Positions 1-8,927 of a stretch of 64,000 bases of DNA are shown here, piece by piece. The notes under the pieces are model-generated. The model saw only the letters and a list, made by a program, of their open reading frames with translations, had not been told where the DNA came from and did not search any database. This DNA is from Allofrancisella frigidaquae (GTDB taxonomy: Bacteria; Pseudomonadota; Gammaproteobacteria; Francisellales; Francisellaceae): positions 1,426,001 to 1,490,000 of the forward strand of contig NZ_CP038017.1 of NCBI RefSeq assembly GCF_012222825.1, in the 5' to 3' direction. Each line of letters opens with the position of its first letter. The stretch's first letter is position 1. The position numbers and the translations under genes were made by a program.

Positions 1-1
1 T

Positions 2-916
2 GAATACAGCTATGAAAATTTTCTAAAAGCTGTAGCTAAGTTTCCAGCTTTCTGTGGTAGTTATAATGATGGCAGAGATGCTGAGGCAATATGTCGTAAA
101 TCACTAGCTACTATGTTTGCTCACTTTACTCAGGAGACTGGCGGCCACGATGCTTCTAAATCTAGCATCACTCCTGAGTGGCGTCAAGGTTTAGTTTTCT
201 TACGTGAATCTGGATTTACTGAAGAATCTAGAGATGGCTATAACCAAGAATGCGATCCAACAACATGGCAAGGTGAAACTTGGCCTTGCGGTAAATTCGA
301 AGATGGTACATTCAAATCGTACTTCGGTAGAGGAGCGAAACAACTAAGTAATAACTATAACTACGGTCCTTTCTCACAAGCAATGTTTGGTGATGTAAGG
401 GTATTATTAGATAATCCAGAGCTAGTTGCTGATACTTGGTTAAATTTAGCTTCTGCAGTATTCTTTTTTATTTACCCACAACCACCAAAGCCATCCATGC
501 TGCATGTAATTGATGGAACATGGGAGCCAAATACTGCTGATAAAGCTAATGGTTTACTTCCAGGATTTGGTGTAACAACTCAGATCATCAATGGTGGTGT
601 AGAATGTGGAAAGGGTATAGAGGCTCCCCAATCTAAAAACCGTATCAACTATTATGAAAACTTCGCTAAATACCTTAAAGTAGATATGCCTGCAGATGAG
701 GTTTTTAGTTGTAAAGCTATGAAACCTTTTAATGCTAGTGGTGCTGGAGCTATTAACATTTACTGGGAAAAAGACGATAGTTGGGTAGCTGAAAACCCTA
801 AAAATGAATCTTATACATGTAAATTAGTAGGATACCAAACTCCGTTTTCTGCATTTACACCAGGAGATTACACTAAGTGTGTTAAACACTTCTTTCCTGA
901 CATAGTTATTAAATAA
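2..916 (+). CDS. GH19 family chitinase, C-terminal part (5' end outside window)
   Basis: The reading frame is open from base 2, so the gene starts upstream of the window; an ATG at 113 is internal. Family GH19 enzymes hydrolyse chitin with inversion, using two acidic residues. The motif [11 protein letters not shown] just after the internal ATG carries the likely general acid Glu, and the Glu in GYNQECDP is the likely second one. [16 protein letters not shown] and INGGVECG are the other GH19 signatures (substrate-cleft QLS/NYNYG and the NGG loop). The cysteines suggest an exported protein, but the signal peptide would lie outside the window. It ends 45 bases before the convergent prmB. Family assignment is firm; substrate is inferred from the family. 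Confidence 0.9.
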   Translation, partial: EYSYENFLKAVAKFPAFCGSYNDGRDAEAICRKSLATMFAHFTQETGGHDASKSSITPEWRQGLVFLRESGFTEESRDGYNQECDPTTWQGETWPCGKFEDGTFKSYFGRGAKQLSNNYNYGPFSQAMFGDVRVLLDNPELVADTWLNLASAVFFFIYPQPPKPSMLHVIDGTWEPNTADKANGLLPGFGVTTQIINGGVECGKGIEAPQSKNRINYYENFAKYLKVDMPADEVFSCKAMKPFNASGAGAINIYWEKDDSWVAENPKNESYTCKLVGYQTPFSAFTPGDYTKCVKHFFPDIVIK

Positions 917-961
917 TAAGACTGTACTAAACCTTACTTATTTAAGTTAACGCTTTTTATA

Positions 962-1909
962 CTAAAACTTCTGAAAATACTCTTTAAAAAGCTCTTTATA
1001 TTTAACTAACTCAGCGTATGTAAGTAAAAATACACCATCGCCACCCTCACTAAAACTTAACCAAGTAAATGGGATATCTGGGCACATCTCCATCAAAGCA
1101 TACTGACTATTTCCAACTTCTACAATTAAAACCCCATTTTCAGTCATATACTGATCAGCCTCTAGAATAATTCTCTTAGCAAGTTCTAAACCATCATCAC
1201 CAGCCTCTAAAGCAAGCTTTGGCTCATAGTGATACTCTCTTGGCATACTTGCTAGATCATCTCTATCAACATAAGGTGGATTTGAAACTATTACATCAAA
1301 CTTTTTACCTTCCAAGTTATTAAATAAATCTGATTTTATAGCTTTTACTCTATCATTTAACTTATGCTTTGCAATATTATGTCTAGCTACCTCTAAAGCA
1401 CCATCAGATATATCCACCAAAGTTATATCTGCCTTTTCAAAAACATCTGAACAAGCAATACCGATACAACCACTACCTGTACATAAATCAAGTACTTCAC
1501 TAATCTCATCAACATCATTTATCCACGGAGAAAAATCATTAAGAATAAGTTCAGCTATAGGTGAACGAGGGATAATAACTCTTTCATCTATGTCAAACTC
1601 CATATCAGCAAACCATGCTTTTTTAAGAATATATGGTAGTGGTTTACGTTTATATGCTCGCTGGTAAACATAATCTACAATTTTGCTTTTTTCTTCGGTA
1701 AGCAACTTTGCACTAATCATATTACTATCAATATCATGAGACATATTTATTGCCGAAAGCACCAAATGTACAGCTTCATCCCACACAGACTCTGAACCAT
1801 GACCGAAATAAGCCTTTTGCAAAGTCATCTCTGAAATCGCCCAACGAATATAGTCTTTAATAGAGTGTAGATTTTCTAAAATATCCTTATGTTTTTCTCT
1901 GCTAAACAT
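962..1909 (-). CDS. prmB: Ribosomal protein L3 N5-glutamine methyltransferase PrmB
   Basis: A SAM-dependent methyltransferase of 315 residues, close to the 310 of E. coli PrmB. It methylates a glutamine of ribosomal protein L3 during 50S assembly. The SAM-binding loop is LDLCTGSGCIGIA and the catalytic NPPY motif reads NPPYVDRDDLA; the following PREYHYEPKLALEAGDDGLE segment is typical of PrmB rather than PrmC. The ATG at 1909 follows an AAGGAT ribosome-binding site that overlaps the intergenic bases after cysS, whose stop is only 3 bases upstream, so the two genes form an operon. Confidence 0.93.
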   Translation of the reverse strand: MFSREKHKDILENLHSIKDYIRWAISEMTLQKAYFGHGSESVWDEAVHLVLSAINMSHDIDSNMISAKLLTEEKSKIVDYVYQRAYKRKPLPYILKKAWFADMEFDIDERVIIPRSPIAELILNDFSPWINDVDEISEVLDLCTGSGCIGIACSDVFEKADITLVDISDGALEVARHNIAKHKLNDRVKAIKSDLFNNLEGKKFDVIVSNPPYVDRDDLASMPREYHYEPKLALEAGDDGLELAKRIILEADQYMTENGVLIVEVGNSQYALMEMCPDIPFTWLSFSEGGDGVFLLTYAELVKYKELFKEYFQKF

Positions 1910-1912
1910 TAA

Positions 1913-3298
1913 CTATCCTTTTTTCCAAGTTGTGCCTGTGGCTGTATCTTCTAACATAATACCTTGTTGTTGTAGCTGGCTTCTTATTTGATCAGCTGTT
2001 GCATAATCTTTATCTTTCTTAGCTTGTATACGCTTAGCTATTAGTTCCTCTATTTGCTCGATATTCACATCTTCATCACTAATATGTTTAAAATAATCCT
2101 CTACGTTTGTAAATAAAATACCCAACACATCGCACAGTTTACGTAACAAATAAGCATAGCCACTAGCTTTATATTTATTTATTGCCTTGAGTGTATTTAT
2201 CTCTTTAGCTAATGAAAATAAAACTGCTAATGCTTCAGAAGTATTAAAATCATTATCCATTGCTTTTATAAACTTTTGCTCATATTCACAAGCATCATCT
2301 GGCAAATTAAACTCTATAGGCTCAATATCTCTAAGAGCATTAAATAATCTCTCAACAGAAGCTTTAGCGTTGTCTAAGTTTTCCTTTGAATAATTAATCT
2401 CACTTCTATAATTAGTCGAAGCTAAGAAATATCTAACAACTTCTGGATGATATCCTTGTAAAACATCCACTATGGTAAAAAAATTATTTAACGATTTAGA
2501 CATTTTTTCAGCATTAACTTTTACCATGCCAGAATGTAACCAGTAGTTAGCAAAAGTACACTCATTACAAGCTTCTGACTGAGCAATTTCATTTTCATGA
2601 TGAGGAAACCTAAGGTCAGAGCCGCCTGCGTGGATGTCAAAACTCTTACCTAAAAGTTTTTTTGCCATTGCGGAGCATTCTATATGCCAACCAGGGCGAC
2701 CTTCTCCCCATGGTGAATCCCAAACTGGCTCACCCTCTTTAGCTGCTTTCCAAAGTACAAAATCCATAGGGTTTTCTTTTTCATCAGTAACCTCAACTCT
2801 AGCTCCTTGTTGCAAAGATTCTAGATTTTGCTTACTTAACTTACCATAGTCGACAAATTTAGTTACACGATAAAATACATCCTTATTTGCTCCTTGGTAG
2901 GCATAACCCTTTTCTATCAAGTCTTCTATCATAGCTATCATTTCAGGGATTGTTTCTGTAGCTCTAGGCTCACTATCAGGGACAAGGATATTAAGTTTAT
3001 CAAAAACTTCATGCATAGCTTTGATATTTCTATTTACAAGCTCAGTGGTTGATTCATCATTTTGCTTAGCACGAGTAATAATCTTATCATCAATATCTGT
3101 GATATTTCTCACTAAAGTTACGTCAAAGCCGCGATATTTAAAATACCTATTTATAACGTCAAACGCAATATAAGTTCTTGCATGACCAATATGGCAGTCA
3201 TCGTATACTGTTACACCACATGTATACATCTTGATTTTATTAGGAGTAATTGGCTTAAACTCCTCTTTTTTACCTGATAGGGAATTATAAAAAATCAT
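1913..3298 (-). CDS. cysS: Cysteinyl-tRNA synthetase
   Basis: A class I aminoacyl-tRNA synthetase of 461 residues, the usual length, that charges tRNA-Cys in the cytosol. The HIGH motif appears as CHIGHART near residue 35 and the KMSKS loop as KMSKSLNNF near residue 266. The zinc-binding residues of the family are visible: the Cys of YTCGVTVYD, the Cys of WHIECSAM and the HHENEIAQSE segment. It is first in a two-gene operon with prmB. The upstream 480 bases separate it from a divergent gene of unknown function, so its promoter lies there. Confidence 0.97.
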   Translation of the reverse strand: MIFYNSLSGKKEEFKPITPNKIKMYTCGVTVYDDCHIGHARTYIAFDVINRYFKYRGFDVTLVRNITDIDDKIITRAKQNDESTTELVNRNIKAMHEVFDKLNILVPDSEPRATETIPEMIAMIEDLIEKGYAYQGANKDVFYRVTKFVDYGKLSKQNLESLQQGARVEVTDEKENPMDFVLWKAAKEGEPVWDSPWGEGRPGWHIECSAMAKKLLGKSFDIHAGGSDLRFPHHENEIAQSEACNECTFANYWLHSGMVKVNAEKMSKSLNNFFTIVDVLQGYHPEVVRYFLASTNYRSEINYSKENLDNAKASVERLFNALRDIEPIEFNLPDDACEYEQKFIKAMDNDFNTSEALAVLFSLAKEINTLKAINKYKASGYAYLLRKLCDVLGILFTNVEDYFKHISDEDVNIEQIEELIAKRIQAKKDKDYATADQIRSQLQQQGIMLEDTATGTTWKKG

Positions 3299-3779
3299 AA
3301 AATAAAAAAATACTTTTTCTAGACGTTACATTATAAGCTATTAGTATAACTAAATTTGTAGATTTTTTAAAAAAAATTAGAGACGGTTGTTTTTATAACC
3401 ATTTTCCATGGACAAAATTTTTTGCAATATGATCATACCCTCCTATTTGGAACACATTAAGTGTTAAGAAGAAGATATTAAATCAACAGTCCTTTTTAAG
3501 CAAAGCTTTTCTTTTTCTCTGTTCGTATTTCATACACAACTACAAAGCTTTTTTATATTAAATTTTACGTAAAATCTACTTTACGAGGAAGTCTATTAAA
3601 GATAAGCAATATAATTACATTTTTTATCAAAAAACATACACTACTTATCAATTTTTATGTATATAAAATGGTTTCTTTAAGGTGTAATATATCTATATAA
3701 GTTGCAAATTGGATAATAAGAAAAAAGAAGCAATTTAGAGTTGTTGTTACCAACAAGAAACCAATAAGGAAAGACAAAT
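3299..3779. other. Divergent intergenic region between cysS and a lone plus-strand gene
   Basis: This 481-base, very A+T-rich stretch holds no credible gene. It must contain the divergent promoters of cysS and the 787-residue protein. It includes a perfect 14-base palindrome at 3562-3575, a short inverted repeat TTGTTG/CAACAA around 3741-3756, and the AAGGA ribosome-binding site at 3766-3770 for the downstream ATG. No confident -35/-10 pair was found. Confidence 0.5.
3562..3575. promoter_or_regulatory. Perfect 14-base palindrome ATTTTACGTAAAAT, possible operator
   Basis: The sequence ATTTTACGTAAAAT equals its own reverse complement. It lies about 205 bases before the start of the 787-residue protein and 264 bases before cysS on the other strand. 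A related half-site TTTACG follows at 3580-3585. A symmetric site in a divergent promoter region could bind a dimeric regulator; A+T-rich DNA also yields palindromes by chance, so the functional reading is tentative. Confidence 0.3.
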
Positions 3780-6143
3780 ATGAGCATTGGATTTGAAGTA
3801 GAAGGGCGTGAAATACAACTATTATGTAGAAATCCTCATCAATACTTAGCTAGCGAACACATCAGCAGTGATGAGGATTATGATTATGATTTCCAGCTAT
3901 TTGAAATCTCTTTATCTCAAGATTTACGTATAGAAGTTGCAATCGATCACTCTGCTCGAGATATTAAAACCATGATTGATCGCTATCCTACGGCCGTGAT
4001 TAGTAAATTATGGCCAGGCGAATTACACAAAGCTATCATAGAGATAAAATCTACTCCAGATATGAATCGCAAAGATTCTAATTCGATGGTTAATGTATAT
4101 GAAACAATAGCGGATGTTTTTCAATTCCTAGAAATTAGTTACATCTTAGAATACACTTCCTTTATTAATGATTTTAAACAACAACATTCTAGCAGTAAGA
4201 CTCTATCTCAGGGTGTTGCTTTAATGCGACCAGTTGATAAGGCAAATGCTTTTATTAAAGATCCGAACCTTAAAACTCACTATTCTAAACGGAGGACAAT
4301 AAAACAGTGGTATGTATACTTATGTGGGCTATCGGTCAATGATAACCCTTTAGTTCCTCTTTTAAAGGAGAAAGGTCTCAGTACCATATTCCCCGCACTG
4401 GAGTCTCATAGCTCTACTTTTCAGGAATTATGCGGCCGGATAAAAAAATGGGAAATTAATAAAGACCCAGACAAAAATATAGCTCCAAAAACAGATTTAA
4501 CTACATCTTTCACGGAAGCTGAAGAGGTTTTGCAAGACCAATACCATTGGGATAATTATATCTATGATACCATTAACCCATGTACTGTTAAATATGCTGC
4601 TGATAAAAACTCCTGGGCTAGTAAATATAGTATACAAAGTAATGGGAGTATCCCTATTTCTCACATTTGTAATCCAGCTATTTTTGATGGTTTAAAAGGT
4701 TTGTTTGGTCGTTCGCCTTTTGCTTATCACTCTTGGTGTGAAATTGCTAAACGCATTAACTCTTTTTTTCTTACTTCTTCATCTATTTTCAAAGCTGGAA
4801 CGTCGATTAAGCCACGTGAAATGAATCGTGTCAAAGGTTTTCTTTTTATTTTCATTTGGGCGGTGTGGTGTCGTAACCACTACCATGACTATTTAGTTAA
4901 TGTCAGAAAATTCGTTATTGGCGAAGAGAAACAATATCATCCTATGTTATGTAAAACTCATAGCGTTATCGCTTACTACATTTCACTTAATCATAGAGAT
5001 CAAGATTACATCAAACAAAATGCATCGTCTTTGAAGAGTTTTATTTGTGAAGTGCTCAGTACTCCTGAACGAAAGATCACTCCTGATACAGAACTAGGGT
5101 GGAGTTATTTTTCTAAGAATGATGAACAAACTACAAACAATTTAGATAGACAAAAAATTGATAAATCTATAAAGGTTGGTGCTGCCTTTGATGCGATTAT
5201 ATCATCAGACCAGGAGATACAATCACTTGTTACTAAATATAATGATTATGACCTGGAGCTATCAGAAGCTGTAACAATTTTAAATAAATTTAATCAAGGT
5301 AAATGGTCTGGGGAATTCCAGGATTCACTTCCTATTGATGACCCTATTAGTCCTATTTCAAAAACATTATCAGCCGTTTTTTACACTACTGATGAAGAAA
5401 TTATAAAAAAATCTCGTATTAATAATCCAAACCCAATGTATGACAAGAAAGGTGTTATTAATAAAGTTAGTAACAAAATTCTTAACCAGATGGATAATAG
5501 AAACCCAGACCGTATTAAAAGTAAAGATATAGTTTTTGAGGCCCGTTCGCACGATTGTCAACCAATCCAAGATTTAGCAGGCCTTAAGGAATATCTAAAA
5601 TTTCTAACTGACTGTTGGTATAAAGTGCAACCTGACTTCAAACATAGTTTTTACAGCTTTCAATACTCTGCACCTTTTGATGGAAGCTTAGGTCAACGTT
5701 GCATATATTATCCTGCCAACCCTAATGATTTTGATCCTACAATAATCAACCAAAAGGTATTAACAGGTGCTACGGCCCTTTCGAGTTATTCTTTAGTAGC
5801 TGAAATGGATACCGCCGAAATGAACGCCTTCGGTGACTCACTACCGCTAAGAAATATTAAAACAGGGTTCCCTTGGTTTAAAACTTCAAACAAGGCAGCT
5901 CCAAAAGTTTTTCTACAGACATTTCCTCCAAGTAATGTAAACCAGAAGTCTACAGATAGCAAACAGACATTTTCTCAAAATAATAAGAAACCTTTTGTCG
6001 TAGATAATAAAATTGGATTACCCCAAACCGGGGCTAAACCTCAAACTAAACCTCAAACTAAACCTCAAACTAAACCTCAAACTAAACCTCAAACTAAACC
6101 TCAAACTAAACCTCAAACTAAACCTCAACGATTTAGGTTCTAA
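3780..6143 (+). CDS. Large protein of unknown function with C-terminal KPQT repeats; candidate effector
   Basis: This 787-residue protein is not one I recognise. The ATG follows AAGGA at good spacing. It has no signal peptide and no clear membrane segment apart from one hydrophobic stretch (FLFIFIWAVW, about residue 360). The N-terminus has IGFEVEGREIQLL, then RIEVAIDHSA, then AIIEIKSTPD; the order GFExE ... DxS ... ExxSxP resembles the amidoligase/glutamate-ligase fold, but this is a weak visual likeness limited to about the first 110 residues. The tail (about 710-787) is low-complexity and ends in seven KPQT units plus KPQR. It stands alone, transcribed opposite to its conserved neighbours, with an IS remnant just downstream, which suggests acquisition by transfer. 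An effector or toxin role is inference. Confidence 0.75.
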   Translation: MSIGFEVEGREIQLLCRNPHQYLASEHISSDEDYDYDFQLFEISLSQDLRIEVAIDHSARDIKTMIDRYPTAVISKLWPGELHKAIIEIKSTPDMNRKDSNSMVNVYETIADVFQFLEISYILEYTSFINDFKQQHSSSKTLSQGVALMRPVDKANAFIKDPNLKTHYSKRRTIKQWYVYLCGLSVNDNPLVPLLKEKGLSTIFPALESHSSTFQELCGRIKKWEINKDPDKNIAPKTDLTTSFTEAEEVLQDQYHWDNYIYDTINPCTVKYAADKNSWASKYSIQSNGSIPISHICNPAIFDGLKGLFGRSPFAYHSWCEIAKRINSFFLTSSSIFKAGTSIKPREMNRVKGFLFIFIWAVWCRNHYHDYLVNVRKFVIGEEKQYHPMLCKTHSVIAYYISLNHRDQDYIKQNASSLKSFICEVLSTPERKITPDTELGWSYFSKNDEQTTNNLDRQKIDKSIKVGAAFDAIISSDQEIQSLVTKYNDYDLELSEAVTILNKFNQGKWSGEFQDSLPIDDPISPISKTLSAVFYTTDEEIIKKSRINNPNPMYDKKGVINKVSNKILNQMDNRNPDRIKSKDIVFEARSHDCQPIQDLAGLKEYLKFLTDCWYKVQPDFKHSFYSFQYSAPFDGSLGQRCIYYPANPNDFDPTIINQKVLTGATALSSYSLVAEMDTAEMNAFGDSLPLRNIKTGFPWFKTSNKAAPKVFLQTFPPSNVNQKSTDSKQTFSQNNKKPFVVDNKIGLPQTGAKPQTKPQTKPQTKPQTKPQTKPQTKPQTKPQRFRF
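6036..6128 (+). repeat. 12-base tandem repeat (7.75 copies) encoding KPQT
   Basis: Seven identical copies of the 12-base unit AAACCTCAAACT run from 6036 to 6119, followed by a partial copy to 6128, at the 3' end of the 787-residue gene. The unit is a multiple of three, so copy-number change alters protein length without shifting frame. Perfect identity between copies suggests recent slippage expansion, making this a likely VNTR locus. Confidence 0.95.
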
Positions 6144-6214
6144 ATTCACCAAACTCTTAAGCTAGATAAAATTTTATTAAAGATATTAATTAATACCAAT
6201 AAAAAAGGTAAATT

Positions 6215-7160
6215 TATCTATAGTTAATCCGAAATATTTCCGCTAATATGCTATAATAAATCGAAAAAAGATGCCAGCATTATAGCCAAGATTTTAGAGA
6301 TATAGTAATCAATAAATATAAAGAAGGATTCACATTAAAAGAGCTAAGAGATTTTTTTGCATAGATATACGTACAGTTAGATGTTGGGTTGAAAGTTATA
6401 AAACTACAGGTAACTATAGCTCTAAGTTAGGATTTAATAATGGAAGACAAGCAAGCTTTACTGATAAACAAGCAATAGAAGAATATTTACAAACTAATCC
6501 TGATGCTAATGCTCTGGAAATTAGAGAATATTTAGCTCCAGATCTTCCTAGAAGCACATTCTATGATTGCTTAAATAGATTGGGTTTTAGTTTTAAAAAA
6601 AGACGCCAAAATATAAACAAAGAAAAGAACAAGACAGACAAGAATATTTAAATATTCTTAAATCTATTGACCCAAAGCTACTTGTTTATCTTGATGAGAT
6701 GGGTGTTGATAATAAGCTATCAGTATTAAGAGGCTGATCACTTGTTGGTGAGCCTAGTTATGGAGAAGTTATAGCATATAAGACTCAAAGAAAGAGTATT
6801 ATTGCTGGATATAACTATTTTGATAAGAATATTATAGCTCCACAGGTAATATAGTGGTTATACTGATACTCAAATATTTAATGAATGGTTTGAAAGACAT
6901 TTATGTCCATCACTAAAACCCAAAACAACTGTAGTAATGGGTAATGCTAGCTTTCATAAATCTCCTAAATTAGTGGACATTGCTAAAAAATTTGATGTGC
7001 AAATCTTATACCTTCCTGCTTATTCTCCTGACTTAAACCCTATTGAAAAGGTATGGGCTAATTTTAAAAGAATGCTTAGGAAGATTAATAATAATTTTGA
7101 AAATTTAGCTGATGCTATTTCTCATGTATTTAACAAAATATTTTCGGATTAGCTATATAT
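6215..7160 (+). mobile_element. Decayed IS630-family element, ISFtu1-like
   Basis: An element of about 0.95 kb bounded by imperfect inverted repeats. The left one near 6215-6240 reads ATCTATAGTTAATCCGAA; the right one near 7137-7160 reads, on the other strand, ATATATAGCTAATCCGAA. Between them lies a broken transposase closely matching ISFtu1 of Francisella. It lies immediately downstream of the 787-residue gene and about 135 bases beyond the last minor-pilin gene. The exact outer ends and target duplication are not certain. Confidence 0.8.
6271..7152 (+). pseudogene. IS630-family transposase pseudogene (ISFtu1-like)
   Basis: Pieces of a single transposase can be read in successive frames: YSQDFRDIVINKYKEGF, then a frame change near 6358 to IDIRTVRCWVESYKTTG and RSTFYDCLNRLGFSFKK, a stop at 6649, then LLVYLDEMGVDNKLSVLRG followed by an in-frame TGA at 6736, another frame change near 6850, and finally the tail SFHKSPKLVDIAKKFDVQ ... 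YSPDLNPIEKVW. ISFtu1 itself is made by a programmed frameshift, but here there are several lesions. The second catalytic Asp is also lost: the usual MDNASFHK is MGNASFHK. The element cannot encode an active enzyme. Confidence 0.9.
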
Positions 7161-7294
7161 GTTATACCAATACCAAGACATTTGTGGTCATATGATATAT
7201 ACTGTATTTATCGATAAGAATAAGCCTTTAACTAAAAGGCTGAAGTTAATGATTATTTGGTGTAAATGTTATGAAATAAGATTTTTTATTAGCA

Positions 7295-8920
7295 CTACAC
7301 TAGACTTCTATATACCAAACCTAGATTCTGGTAAATACCATTTAAAGCTGTTATTTCGTCACAATAAGTAGAACAACCCGTATCTATATAAACTCTACTA
7401 TTTGAATCACAACTATTATTGATATTACAAGCCAAACCATCTGGCATAGCATATATCTGGCCATTATCATCTCGGAGTATTTGATATTCTTTTGTACTAT
7501 CTATAGATAGTATACTTAAAGTATTGGTGCTAAAGTCATTGACTCTCAAGTACTGGTCCGTAAATATAAACAAGGCTTCAAATTTAGCTATTATTTTGTT
7601 AATAGTTTCGCCAGAGTAATCAACATGCTGACTACCGTTAATTGCACTGCCTGTATAATTGTATTGGTAATACTGACTACCATTAAAGATTATATAATAC
7701 AAATCAGTATTATTCTTTCTAAGAATAACTGGTGTACCTGTTGAACTAATAGCAAGCTGTGTAGCACTACTTAAACTATAATTAATAGGGTCATATGTCA
7801 TAAAATTTCGCCCTTCTTGCACCAAAGGGTTTACAACATCTAAAGTAAACAAATTATCAGGCAAAGCTACTGTCACATTCGAGCTAAGTAAATCACTAGT
7901 TGATCTAAAGCTAGCTGGTGAAGTAGCTGTGAATACCTTGGAATTTGCATCGTAAATACTTGAATGTACATCTAAGTCATATACGTCTTGACCACCTTCT
8001 GACCTAATAACTTTCCTTAGAATTAAAAGTTTAGGAATATCAACACTTGAGTCTTGAAACCATTTAGTAAGTACTGTACTTCCACTAACTATCCCACTAC
8101 CACTAGGCATCACTGTTTGTTGCCAATTTGCCAAATCAACTTGTGCTTGAGATGCATTATCCACTAAATTGTCTAAAGTTGTAGAAGATGTATAAGTTTT
8201 ATCACTATCATAAACAGCTAAATAAATATTCCAGTTGCCACTTTTAAGGTCCCATCCCACACTAAACTTATAATCACTTATAGCTAAATCAGTTGGTATT
8301 GTAACACTAGAATCAGTACCGCTAGCTTTTATATCTAATTTGTTGCTATTTTTTTCAATATAACCTATATAAGCTCTTTTATTACTTACAATTTTACCAC
8401 CATTATCTAACTTATAATTAATAACTAAAGAGTCTTTTATACTATCAGAGTTAACATAAGGCACATTTAAAGGATAAATATTATCACTATACTGAATCAT
8501 AATATCTCCAATTAAGCTATTAAATATAAGATTTGTAGTGGATTGGACAACATTGTTATAAAAAAACTGGTAAGTAAGATTGCTACTTAGCAAATATGGA
8601 TCAGCTTGATATAGCTCTGCATTTATGTTTTCAAAAGAAAATCCTGGGATAGTAGAGTTATGAGTTGTCAAAAACCTAAAACTTCCTGCTGATTCATCTA
8701 TCGATTCATCTAAGGTGTTTGCTACGTCGTGTGTTACAAAAATGTCATCTATATATCCTTCTTCAACATTTATGTTCTCCTCCTTACTCACCAATGTATT
8801 TACTGCAAGTGCACTGATCCTAAAGTTATAAGCAAGAGCAGATATTATCACCATCAATACAAAAGCAAATATAAGAGTCGTTAGCAATGATGAACCCTTT
8901 AACTTTTTAGACTTTAGCAT
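7295..8920 (-). CDS. PilX-like large minor pilin / type IV pilus accessory protein
   Basis: A 541-residue protein with a prepilin-like N-terminus: basic leader MLKSKKLKG, then about 22 hydrophobic residues (SSLLTTLIFAFVLMVIISA). There is no Glu at +5, as in the PilX class of minor pilins. It is far longer than a usual PilX (about 170-200 residues); the extra C-terminal part is Ser/Thr/Asn-rich, beta-like and ends in a Cys-rich segment (CNINNSCDSNSR ... CSTYC). It follows the PilW-like gene by 7 bases and is preceded by AGGAG. It may combine the tip role normally shared with PilY1, which is missing downstream; that is inference. Confidence 0.65.
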   Translation of the reverse strand: MLKSKKLKGSSLLTTLIFAFVLMVIISALAYNFRISALAVNTLVSKEENINVEEGYIDDIFVTHDVANTLDESIDESAGSFRFLTTHNSTIPGFSFENINAELYQADPYLLSSNLTYQFFYNNVVQSTTNLIFNSLIGDIMIQYSDNIYPLNVPYVNSDSIKDSLVINYKLDNGGKIVSNKRAYIGYIEKNSNKLDIKASGTDSSVTIPTDLAISDYKFSVGWDLKSGNWNIYLAVYDSDKTYTSSTTLDNLVDNASQAQVDLANWQQTVMPSGSGIVSGSTVLTKWFQDSSVDIPKLLILRKVIRSEGGQDVYDLDVHSSIYDANSKVFTATSPASFRSTSDLLSSNVTVALPDNLFTLDVVNPLVQEGRNFMTYDPINYSLSSATQLAISSTGTPVILRKNNTDLYYIIFNGSQYYQYNYTGSAINGSQHVDYSGETINKIIAKFEALFIFTDQYLRVNDFSTNTLSILSIDSTKEYQILRDDNGQIYAMPDGLACNINNSCDSNSRVYIDTGCSTYCDEITALNGIYQNLGLVYRSLV

Positions 8921-8927
8921 ACAACTC

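Noticed and set aside
6036-6128. Direct repeats considered as a CRISPR array
   Set aside because: The units are 12 bases with no spacers and lie in frame inside a protein gene, so this is a coding VNTR.
7159-7371. 70-residue plus-strand frame after the IS remnant
   Set aside because: It overlaps the 3' end of the PilX-like gene, has no ribosome-binding site and no family resemblance; its start lies in the IS inverted repeat.
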